From Bacteroides sp. 51 (GTDB lineage Bacteria; Bacteroidota; Bacteroidia; Bacteroidales; Bacteroidaceae): a stretch of DNA of 55,507 bases. Positions within the stretch are counted from its first letter, which is position 1. Each line of letters opens with the position of its first letter. The notes under the pieces were generated by a model. The model was not told where the DNA came from, made no database searches, and saw nothing but the letters and a program-made list of their open reading frames with translations. The translations under genes and the position numbers were made by a program. This document shows, in pieces, positions 8,394 to 16,041 of the stretch. Location: positions 321,312-376,818 of the forward strand of contig NZ_QVMI01000002.1 in the NCBI RefSeq assembly GCF_010500965.1, read 5' to 3'.

Positions 8394-9233
8394 CTACTTT
8401 TCTGAATAATATGTATGTAGCCCGATCATCGGGCTTTGAATAATTGTTCCAATCTCAACACCAACTTCTTTGGCAGCCGCAATCAGCACTTCTTTATAGT
8501 GGAAAGCAATCGAACCGATAAAGTGGGCTTTATTGTTTTTGTAATCGTATTGCATTACGTTGCGGGTAAGGAAAGCCCTGAAAGCACTTAGTACCAGTTG
8601 ATATATCCGGGGCTCCTGAATGTTTTCTGCAAGAAAAGGAGATACGCTGGCCAGGAAACGATTAGGGAAAGGCTGACGATATACTCTCTCAATAATCTCC
8701 GCCTGCGTCACATTAAACTGTTTCAGGAATTTCTCCTTGAGTTCGACACCCATCTGGTTTTTCAGGATGTCGCCAACCAATCGTTTGCCCAATACGGCAC
8801 CGCTACCTTCGTCGCCCAGAATAAAGCCTAGGGGAGATACATTGTCTACGATCTTTTCGCCATCATAAAAACAGGAGTTAGAACCCGTTCCCAGAATGCA
8901 AACGATACCCGGCTTGTGCCCGCACAGTCCTTTAGCAGCGGCAAGCATATCGGTATCTACTTCAATTTCACCCTCCACATCGAAGTAAGCGCTTAATACC
9001 TCGCGTACAGAAGGAACCTTTTCGGGCGAGCAACCCGCTCCAAAGAAATGAATCTCTCTGAACTTATTGGAATCCAGATTAGGAATCAGAGCATTCGCTA
9101 TTTCTTCGCCCATCTCTTCCGGCGTCTGGAAGAAAGGGTTCATGCCTTTCGTGAAAACTTGTTGGACTAATCGTCCACGGTCTACAACGCTCCAATGCGT
9201 CTTTGTAGAACCACTATCTGCTATCAGTATCAT
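8394..9233 (-). CDS. murK: BadF/BadG-family amino-sugar kinase, probable MurNAc kinase
   Basis: A 279-residue ASKHA-fold kinase. Visible motifs are phosphate-1 ADSGSTKTHW (Asp6), LGTGSNSCFYDG (114-125) and GDEGSGAVLG (140-149). Family members phosphorylate N-acetylglucosamine or N-acetylmuramic acid. Lying between murT and murQ, it is most likely the MurNAc 6-kinase described as MurK in T. forsythia. The start is the ATG at 9233, which overlaps the murT stop as ATGA. A longer frame from 9281 would add 16 residues from inside murT. A paralogue lies at 26780-27628. Confidence 0.85.
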   Translation of the reverse strand: MILIADSGSTKTHWSVVDRGRLVQQVFTKGMNPFFQTPEEMGEEIANALIPNLDSNKFREIHFFGAGCSPEKVPSVREVLSAYFDVEGEIEVDTDMLAAAKGLCGHKPGIVCILGTGSNSCFYDGEKIVDNVSPLGFILGDEGSGAVLGKRLVGDILKNQMGVELKEKFLKQFNVTQAEIIERVYRQPFPNRFLASVSPFLAENIQEPRIYQLVLSAFRAFLTRNVMQYDYKNNKAHFIGSIAFHYKEVLIAAAKEVGVEIGTIIQSPMIGLHTYYSEK

Positions 9234-10474
9234 ATCTTTATATATATTTTCTTTTTGTACAGCACATATCCAACCGCCCAACAGAATGCGATGAAGAGGA
9301 CAGCATAAGCCAACGAACCGGGATAGTCGCCAAGTAAGGGTTGAAGGATGACGCTATAGGCGTATCCATGCAAACTAATCATTCCATCGCCATGGGGCAC
9401 ACGTATGTTACCCAGAATAATGGACACGACTCCCGCCATTACATAAATGAACAGTGGGTTAACTCCGAATGCTTCAAAGAAGCGGCTCCACTTCTTATAT
9501 CCTTTGACATCAATAATCCAAACCAGCAAGGCAAGGAAACTGGATGCCAATCCGCAGGTGACAATGGCAAACGTAGGCGACCATATTTTCTTATTGATCG
9601 GGCAACCGTAGCTTAACAAGAAGCCCAGGAATGTTAATATCGTACCCACCAGAAACAAGCGGAGTAATTTATCGTTTATATCCTTCACCTCCATCAGCAG
9701 CTTGCCACAGCAGAAGCCAATCAGCACATGCGCTATAGCGGGGATGGTACTTAGCAGCCCTTCCGGGTCAATCCCGTTATCCTTGTACATGTGGTTGACA
9801 CCAAGAACCGCACGATCCACTATAGACAGAATATTCGTTTCATTGTATTCAAACCCTTTACCGAAGAGTAATACAAGGAAATAGCCCACCAGCATTGTAG
9901 CAATAAGATAGGGGATATTCTTATGCTTCATGGTTAATGCAATCAGTGCCGTAGCCCCGTAACAAAGCGCCAGGCGAGGCATGACGCCCAATATACGGAT
10001 GCGGTCGAAGTTCCAGACAGACTCCCAGAGACGAGTCCAGAAAGTCAATTCCTCACCGCCCAGTGAATTCCATGTGCGGCAAGCCAAAGAAAACCAGGCG
10101 ATACCTAAACCGATGGCAAAAATAACCACCGTTCGTTTGATGATTTTCCATGCGGCGGAAGTGCTGAACTCAAAGTTGTATTTCCTCAGCGAGATATAGG
10201 TAGAGATACCCATAATGAACATAAAGAAAGGAAATACCAGGTCTGTGGGGGTAAGACCGTTCCATTTTGCGTGTCCCAATGGAGCATAGATCTTTGCCCA
10301 TGTTCCCGGATTGTTAACCAGGATCATCCCTGCAATAGTGATTCCTCTCAGCACATCAAGAGCTAATAATCGTTGGCTGCCAGACTTTACAGCCTCACCC
10401 CGGCCCTCTCCAAAGGAGAGGGAGTTCTGAGTTACTCCATTTTGTCTATAATCTTTTGGCATGTAATCTTTCAT
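9230..10474 (-). CDS. murT: MurT-like inner-membrane transporter (DUF5009/HGSNAT-related)
   Basis: About 414 residues with 10-11 membrane segments and the COG4299 hallmark RLLALDVLRGITIAGMILVNNPG at the start of the conserved region. Homologues include NagX and the MurNAc transporter MurT of T. forsythia, so MurNAc uptake is likely. An acyltransferase activity related to HGSNAT is the alternative. The start is placed at the Met at 10474, 20 nt after the preceding stop. The longer frame from 10546 begins inside repeat DNA. Even so, the N-terminal 30 residues contain SLSFGEGRGEA, encoded by the 34-bp repeat at 10391-10424, directly before the conserved domain. Confidence 0.8.
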   Translation of the reverse strand: MKDYMPKDYRQNGVTQNSLSFGEGRGEAVKSGSQRLLALDVLRGITIAGMILVNNPGTWAKIYAPLGHAKWNGLTPTDLVFPFFMFIMGISTYISLRKYNFEFSTSAAWKIIKRTVVIFAIGLGIAWFSLACRTWNSLGGEELTFWTRLWESVWNFDRIRILGVMPRLALCYGATALIALTMKHKNIPYLIATMLVGYFLVLLFGKGFEYNETNILSIVDRAVLGVNHMYKDNGIDPEGLLSTIPAIAHVLIGFCCGKLLMEVKDINDKLLRLFLVGTILTFLGFLLSYGCPINKKIWSPTFAIVTCGLASSFLALLVWIIDVKGYKKWSRFFEAFGVNPLFIYVMAGVVSIILGNIRVPHGDGMISLHGYAYSVILQPLLGDYPGSLAYAVLFIAFCWAVGYVLYKKKIYIKI

Positions 10475-10536
10475 TTTTATTATTTCTATACTATCTACCT
10501 TCCTCCCTCTCCTTTGGAGAGGGCCGGGGTGAGGCT
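10391..10536. repeat. Paired 34-bp hairpin repeats, pair 1
   Basis: The plus copy is at 10391-10424 and the inverted copy at 10503-10536. They are identical to each other, with 78 bp between. Each unit has a GCCTCACCCC tail and the hairpin CCCTCTCCAAAGGAGAGGG, and tails point outward. The pair straddles the junction between the D-lactate dehydrogenase-like gene (its last residues and stop) and murT (its N-terminus). The dinucleotide between tail and hairpin is GG in both copies. Confidence 0.95.
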
Positions 10537-13422
10537 GCTTGTGCATTTGTCAACCAGATAAACAATAGATACATAGGGTATTCCGGCGTTGGTGGTTAAC
10601 CCGATCTCGCAGGTCCGGCTATTGGAATAACCTATTTGCGTACCAGATTCCTCGATCTGTGGGCGTAATTTACGCAGGGCGTATGCATTAACCTCGGGAT
10701 GGGTGAATCCTTTATCTCCTGCGAATCCGCAACAGCCTACTTCTTCGGGGACCAAAACACGAGATGAACATTGTTTCGCCAAAGATACCACCTGGTTCGC
10801 TAACCCCATTTTCTGCATGGAGCACGTTACATGTACTGCAACCGGAGTGTCTGTCTGCGTAAACTCGAGTTTATCCATCAGGAATGTATATATAAACTCA
10901 ACGGGTTCGTACAGCTTGATCTTATTTATAGTATGGCGCATGCGGTAGAGGCATGGGCTTTGATCGCATAACACCGGATATTTACCTTGTTCGCTTGCTT
11001 CGTACAACGCGGCTTCCAACTCCAAACTCTTTCTATCGGCAATATCCATCATGCCTTTACTCTCCCAGATGGTTCCGCAACAAAGTTTATCCATGTTCTT
11101 AGGGAAGATAACCTGATAACCGGCTTTATGGAGTAAGGATACCATTTTGTTGACCAGTGGAACAGAGCCAGCCTCACCCCGACCCTCTCCAAAGGAGAGG
11201 GAGGAAGAGCCATGCGGGGTATTCTTAATGAGCTTTTCATAGCTTGGAGAACCTGCAAATGTTTGGTTTATGCAACTGGGGAAATACACTACAGCGGGTT
11301 GCGCAGCTGTAACTTTCTTCTCCCTCTCCTTTGGAGAGGGTTGGGGTGAGGCTTTGGGCATCTCTGGCGTCCACAACGGTAATCCCATCTTATGCAAGCC
11401 TCTACCTATAGCACTCATCGCGGTTGTTCCCAGTACGGTATGTGCTGCATTGGCAAGTGTTAATACAGGCCGAAGTCCGCTCTTAATCCCAGCAAAATGA
11501 TTAGCCGTATAATTACCTACTCTATATCCCAGACTACCTTTGGGCAGCTCTTCCTGACGAAGATCATGCGTAAGGTCGCCTGTATTTATTCCCATCGGGC
11601 ACGACATGGAGCATAGTCCATCGCCTGCACAAGTCGTATTCCCAGGATAATGATATTGTTTTTGAAGCAGACGCAAACGATGCGCATCTTCTCCTGACTC
11701 CTTTAAACGAGTGATTTCCCTTTGCAATACAATGCGTTGACGGGAAGACAAAGTGAATCCGCACGTCAGGCAGTTTATTTCACAGAATCCGCATTCAATA
11801 CATTTATCAACATGAGGATTGGTGAGTGGTAACGGTTTGAAATTCTTGATATGGCACTTCGGATCATCATTGAAGATAACCCCCGGATTCAGAATACCCT
11901 TCGGGTCGAACAACTGCTTTACTGCCTTCATCACTTCAAACGCAGTCTTTCCCCATTCATACTCTACAAAAGGAGCCATATTGCGGCCCGTGCCGTGTTC
12001 GGCTTTTAAAGAACCGTCATACTTATCTACCACAAGGGCGATAACATCATTCATCAGGTCATCGTATCGCTTTACCTCATCATCACTACTGAAAGATTGA
12101 TTAATGATAAAGTGATAGTTGCCTTCCAAAGCATGCCCATAGATGCAGGCGTCCTCATATCCGTGACGTTCCAGAAGTTCCTGTAATTCAGCAGTAGCTT
12201 CGGGTAGGTTCTCAATATGGAACGCCACATCCTCGATAAGGCTGGTTGTTCCCAGTTTCCTTGTTCCTCCCACCGATGGGAATATACCCGAACGGATGGC
12301 CCAATACTTGGAATATTCGCTTTCTTTATCGGTAAAGTGAACAGGGATATATGTATCGAAAGCTTCCAATGCTTCCGTAATAATGTCAATGTTCTGGTCG
12401 AGTTCCTCTTTTGTAACTGCCATGGTCTCGGTGAGTACGGCAGTTAGTCCAACCCCGGTAGAATCGTTAACCGATTCCAATGATTTCTTATCAAGCAACT
12501 CAGCACCTTTCACGATCCATTCGCCTTGCGCATTGGCTAGTTGTTTCATAGCAACCACTGCACGACAGGCTTCTTTGATGTCACTGAAATACAGCATAGC
12601 ACTAGCCTTATGAGGATAGTTATATGCCGTCTGCATAGTTACTTCGGACAAGAATGCCAGTATTCCTTCCGACCCAACCATAAGATGTGCAATGATATCA
12701 AACGGATCATCAAACACCACAAAAGGCTGTATGTTGAGTCCGGTTACATTTTTAATGGCATATTTATGGCGGATACGCTCTACAAGTTCGGTATCTTCAT
12801 GTACCAAATCCCGTAATGCTTCTATCTGGTGGATAAATTCCGGCTTCTTTTGGGCAAAATCGTTACGGCTGACTTCACTGCCGGTATCAAGTATAGTGCC
12901 ATCGGCAAAGACGATGCGAGCAGAGAGTAATACCCTGTCGCTATTGGCATGTGTACCACAATTCATGCCCGAAGCATTGTTCATTACAATACCGCCCACC
13001 ATGGCACTCTTAACAGAAGCCGGGTCGGGGGCGAATTTACGGCCGTAAGGTTTTAGTATTTCGTTTACCCGCTGGCCGATAATGCCTGGTTGCAGGGTAA
13101 TGGTTTTGGCGTCTTCACCAATCGTATATTTCTCCCAGTTCTTTCCTGCAACAATAAGGATAGAGTCACTGATAGCTTGTCCGGACAGGCTTGTTCCCGC
13201 CGCCCGGAACGTAACCGGCAGTTGATAATGATCGGCAATGGCGAGAATGTCGGAGACTTCCCGCTCGTTTTCCGAACGAATCACAATCTGCGGAATGAGC
13301 CGGTAGAACCCCGCGTCCGTTCCCCAGGCCAACCGGCGAAGTTCGTCGGTGTATATTCGTTGGAGGGGAATGAAACGTGATACTTCCTGCAGGAATTGCT
13401 TATAGTAACTCTGGCCTGTCAT
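10495..13422 (-). CDS. FAD- and [4Fe-4S]-binding oxidoreductase, D-lactate dehydrogenase-like
   Basis: A 975-residue flavoprotein. An FAD-binding PCMH domain (FRAAGTSLSGQAISDSILI, about 75-93) and FAD-oxidase C-terminal domain (GHALEGNYHFIINQSF; EHGTGRNMAPFVEYEWG) are followed by two ferredoxin-type clusters (CIECGFCEINC near 539, CAGDGLCSMSCPMG near 600). CCG-type cysteine motifs are FPSC, CCGTIWE (near 780) and GCCGFAG (near 895). This architecture is known in quinone-linked D-lactate/glycolate dehydrogenases. MurQ makes D-lactate, so oxidation of D-lactate to pyruvate is a natural role (inference). Three 34-bp repeat copies lie inside the gene. Two flank the FPSC segment and one encodes the last residues (SLTPALSKGEGGR). 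Confidence 0.88.
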   Translation of the reverse strand: MTGQSYYKQFLQEVSRFIPLQRIYTDELRRLAWGTDAGFYRLIPQIVIRSENEREVSDILAIADHYQLPVTFRAAGTSLSGQAISDSILIVAGKNWEKYTIGEDAKTITLQPGIIGQRVNEILKPYGRKFAPDPASVKSAMVGGIVMNNASGMNCGTHANSDRVLLSARIVFADGTILDTGSEVSRNDFAQKKPEFIHQIEALRDLVHEDTELVERIRHKYAIKNVTGLNIQPFVVFDDPFDIIAHLMVGSEGILAFLSEVTMQTAYNYPHKASAMLYFSDIKEACRAVVAMKQLANAQGEWIVKGAELLDKKSLESVNDSTGVGLTAVLTETMAVTKEELDQNIDIITEALEAFDTYIPVHFTDKESEYSKYWAIRSGIFPSVGGTRKLGTTSLIEDVAFHIENLPEATAELQELLERHGYEDACIYGHALEGNYHFIINQSFSSDDEVKRYDDLMNDVIALVVDKYDGSLKAEHGTGRNMAPFVEYEWGKTAFEVMKAVKQLFDPKGILNPGVIFNDDPKCHIKNFKPLPLTNPHVDKCIECGFCEINCLTCGFTLSSRQRIVLQREITRLKESGEDAHRLRLLQKQYHYPGNTTCAGDGLCSMSCPMGINTGDLTHDLRQEELPKGSLGYRVGNYTANHFAGIKSGLRPVLTLANAAHTVLGTTAMSAIGRGLHKMGLPLWTPEMPKASPQPSPKEREKKVTAAQPAVVYFPSCINQTFAGSPSYEKLIKNTPHGSSSLSFGEGRGEAGSVPLVNKMVSLLHKAGYQVIFPKNMDKLCCGTIWESKGMMDIADRKSLELEAALYEASEQGKYPVLCDQSPCLYRMRHTINKIKLYEPVEFIYTFLMDKLEFTQTDTPVAVHVTCSMQKMGLANQVVSLAKQCSSRVLVPEEVGCCGFAGDKGFTHPEVNAYALRKLRPQIEESGTQIGYSNSRTCEIGLTTNAGIPYVSIVYLVDKCTSSLTPALSKGEGGR
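11170..11353. repeat. Paired 34-bp hairpin repeats, pair 2 (inside a coding gene)
   Basis: The plus copy is at 11170-11203 (GA type) and the inverted copy at 11320-11353 (AA type), with 116 bp between. Both are read in frame in the D-lactate dehydrogenase-like gene, as SLSFGEGRGEA and ASPQPSPKERE. The DNA between them encodes genuine host protein, including the conserved VVYFPSC motif. The pair therefore brackets host sequence and not a separate insert. Confidence 0.95.
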
Positions 13423-13424
13423 TT

Positions 13425-13449
13425 TGGAGTTTTTGAGTCTTTAAGTTTG
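13425..13449. repeat. Short tandem TTTTGAG/TTTAAG-type repeat at an operon junction
   Basis: The gap between the D-lactate dehydrogenase-like gene and namZ contains GGAGTTTTTGAGTCTTTAAG, a single arm of the same family as the glyQS leader repeat at 5143-5296. Confidence 0.55.
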
Positions 13450-13458
13450 AAAAAATGT

Positions 13459-14697
13459 TTATTTATAAAGATAATAAGGCTTGGATAGTTTACGGAAACT
13501 TTCTACATCTTTATACCAATAATCGCGGATATCTTCCCAACGGTTGTTCTTGCTGAAGCGTTCGCGTATTTGATTGCTGCCGCTTACCTGATCAAACATA
13601 CGGAACCGGTCTTTGTTGGCATGATCGAATACGGCACGATCGGGATAAAGTGCTGCAACCTCCTGCATCAGTAAGAACTGAATCTCACTTAATGCGGCTT
13701 TCCGGAAATCTACGACATGTACTTGCACACCTTGTATCTGTTCCCCTTTATACGCAGAATAGAATGGTTTGAGGTGAATCGGGCGGAAGATAATGCCAGG
13801 TAGTTGCAGCGCATTCATACGTGCAGCAAGTTCCTCAGCTTTTATCCAGGGCGTAGCAAACATCTGGAAAGGAATAGTATAACCTACACCGATGGACATA
13901 TAGCCCAACTCGCCCAAAATACCACTAATCGGGTAGAATATGGCGGAATGAGGATGAGGTATGTGAGGCGAGGAAGGAACCCACTGTAGTCCTGTTTGCG
14001 TATATTCCATGCTGCGCTTCCAGCCTTTCATTTTTACGACGTGTAGTTTACACTGTTTTTCTAACATCTTTTCTCCGTTGAGCATTAAGGCCAACTCTCC
14101 ACAAGTAAGGGCGTAAAGGTACGGAATTTTAAATTGACTGACAAAGGAAATATACTCATCTTCAACGAGATTACCTTCGATCTTGAGTCCGCCTACCGGA
14201 TTCGGACGGTCGAGTACAACAAACTCAATATCATTTTCGGCAGCAGCCACCATAGCCAATCCCATAGTGCTGATATAGGTAAACGAACGACAACCGATAT
14301 CTTGTATATCATATACCAATACGTCAATGCCTTTCAGCATCTCGGGCGTTGGTTTTCTGGTCTTGCCGTAAAGAGAATGAACAGGTACACCTGTAGATGG
14401 ATCTGTTTCGTTTTCCACTTTATCTCCGGCATGGGCATCACCACGAACACCATGCTCGGGACCGTAAAGCGCTACCAACTCTACATTGGGGGCTTCGTGC
14501 AGAATGTCAATTGTCGACTTCAACCGATTGTCTACTCCTGTAGGGTTAGTAATCAAACCTACCCGTTTCCCTTCCAGGCATTTGAAGTTCTGCTCTTTCA
14601 AAACCTCAATACCGGTCTTGATCTTTATTTTCTGTGCCTGAGCAGTAAATGCGAACAAGCAACATGTGCTAAGTAAAATAAATCTAAGTGCTTTCAT
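13459..14697 (-). CDS. namZ: Exo-beta-N-acetylmuramidase NamZ family (DUF1343, GH171), copy 1
   Basis: 412 residues with a cleavable signal peptide (FTAQAQ, cleavage near residue 22), so exported. The family releases MurNAc from the non-reducing end of peptidoglycan chains. Conserved blocks are GLITNPTGVD, LYGPEHGVRGDAHAGD (Glu81 in PEHG, expected catalytic site), VYDIQDIGCRSFTYISTM, VVLDRPNPVGG, and TCGELALMLNGE. The length is normal for the family. It lies 18 nt upstream of nothing but the AmpG stop, inside the long operon. A second copy (25288-26454) differs enough that the two may act on different chain ends or substrates. Confidence 0.9.
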   Translation of the reverse strand: MKALRFILLSTCCLFAFTAQAQKIKIKTGIEVLKEQNFKCLEGKRVGLITNPTGVDNRLKSTIDILHEAPNVELVALYGPEHGVRGDAHAGDKVENETDPSTGVPVHSLYGKTRKPTPEMLKGIDVLVYDIQDIGCRSFTYISTMGLAMVAAAENDIEFVVLDRPNPVGGLKIEGNLVEDEYISFVSQFKIPYLYALTCGELALMLNGEKMLEKQCKLHVVKMKGWKRSMEYTQTGLQWVPSSPHIPHPHSAIFYPISGILGELGYMSIGVGYTIPFQMFATPWIKAEELAARMNALQLPGIIFRPIHLKPFYSAYKGEQIQGVQVHVVDFRKAALSEIQFLLMQEVAALYPDRAVFDHANKDRFRMFDQVSGSNQIRERFSKNNRWEDIRDYWYKDVESFRKLSKPYYLYK

Positions 14698-14715
14698 ATG
14701 TTGAATAATTGGGGG

Positions 14716-16041
14716 TTATTTTTTTCCGAATTCTGGGTCTATCTTGTTTCTTACCATAAAAGCAGCAACGATGCCCGGTATGGTACAGACGCATACCCAT
14801 ATAAAGAAATTGGTGTATCCGATGGTTTCCTGAATCCATCCGGCAACCATGCCCGGTAGCATCATACCTAATGCCATAAAACCGGTACCAATGGCATAAT
14901 GAGCCGTCTTGTGTTCGCCGTCGGCAATATAAATCAAATAAAGCATATAGGCAGTGAACCCGAATCCGTAGCCAAGTTGTTCGATAGCAACAGACATAAT
15001 TATGAGCCAGGTACTATCAGGCGTTGCCGCAGCAAGATATACATACAATAAATCGGGTAGATTGATGGCAAGTGCCATGGGGAGTATCCATTGTTTAAAT
15101 CCATGACGTGAGACAACAATTCCCCCAAGAATTCCTCCTAACAGTAAAGCAATAACTCCGATGGTTCCATAAATCATTCCGACAGTTGCAGTGGGCAATG
15201 CCAGTCCACCCTTGTCGGCTGTATCTAACAAGAAGGGGGAGGTGATTTTAACTAATTGTGATTCGCCCAGGCGATAGGTAAGTAGGAAGAAAAACATTAA
15301 TCCCAGGTTTTTCTTTCGGAAGAAAGATTCAAATGTAAGCAGGAAATCTTCCAAAAGCTTTTTTGCAGATAGTCCTTCCCGTTTGGCATCACTTGCCGGG
15401 TGTGGCAGTATATATTTGTGATATAAGGTTAAACCTATAAAGATGGCTGCTAGCAAATAGAACGTAATGCTCCATGCTAAAGATATTTTCCCGGCGGTAG
15501 AAGGGAAGATAGCTCCTGTTTCCATCCATCCAGCAAACATAACCAGTACCCCCTGCCCGAATATGCTGGCGAAGCGATAGAATATGTTGCGGATACCGAC
15601 AAAGAAGGATTGTTCTCCGCTGGTTAGTCCCAGCATATAGAAACCATCGGCTGCAATATCGTGTGTGGCCGAACTGAAAGCTAATAGCCAAAAGAATGCC
15701 AGGGTAACTTGCAGGTAATAGTCGGTTGGAATGAAGAAAGCTATTCCGGCAAATCCCGCACCAATGAATCCTTGCATAGCTACAATCCAGGCTCTTTTTG
15801 TTTTTATCAGGTCGACAAAAGGACTCCACAACGGTTTGATGACCCAAGGTAGGTAAAGCCAACTGGTATAAAGGGCAATATCAGTATTGGATAGTCCCAA
15901 CCGTTTGTACATAATTACGGCAACGGTCATTACAGCTACATAGGGTAAGCCTTCCGCAAAATATAATGTGGGTATCCATGCCCACGGATTCGTTTTCTTT
16001 TCTTTTATCATGGTATACCTTTTATTCATATAGTTTTTCAA
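14716..16041 (-). CDS. ampG: AmpG-like major facilitator permease for muropeptides
   Basis: A 441-residue MFS transporter with about 12 membrane helices. The opening WAWIPTLYFAEGLPYVAVMTVAVIMYKRLGL and the TM2-3 loop SPFVDLIKTKRAWI fit the AmpG/SLC33-like group, which imports anhydro-muropeptides or GlcNAc-MurNAc disaccharides. The start may be Met1 (16041, overlapping the spoIID-like gene by 20 nt), Met5 (16029) or Met11 (16011). Met11 gives a gap of 10 nt and a usual N-terminal length. The neighbouring murein enzymes support a peptidoglycan-fragment substrate over other MFS roles. Confidence 0.85.
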   Translation of the reverse strand: MKNYMNKRYTMIKEKKTNPWAWIPTLYFAEGLPYVAVMTVAVIMYKRLGLSNTDIALYTSWLYLPWVIKPLWSPFVDLIKTKRAWIVAMQGFIGAGFAGIAFFIPTDYYLQVTLAFFWLLAFSSATHDIAADGFYMLGLTSGEQSFFVGIRNIFYRFASIFGQGVLVMFAGWMETGAIFPSTAGKISLAWSITFYLLAAIFIGLTLYHKYILPHPASDAKREGLSAKKLLEDFLLTFESFFRKKNLGLMFFFLLTYRLGESQLVKITSPFLLDTADKGGLALPTATVGMIYGTIGVIALLLGGILGGIVVSRHGFKQWILPMALAINLPDLLYVYLAAATPDSTWLIIMSVAIEQLGYGFGFTAYMLYLIYIADGEHKTAHYAIGTGFMALGMMLPGMVAGWIQETIGYTNFFIWVCVCTIPGIVAAFMVRNKIDPEFGKK

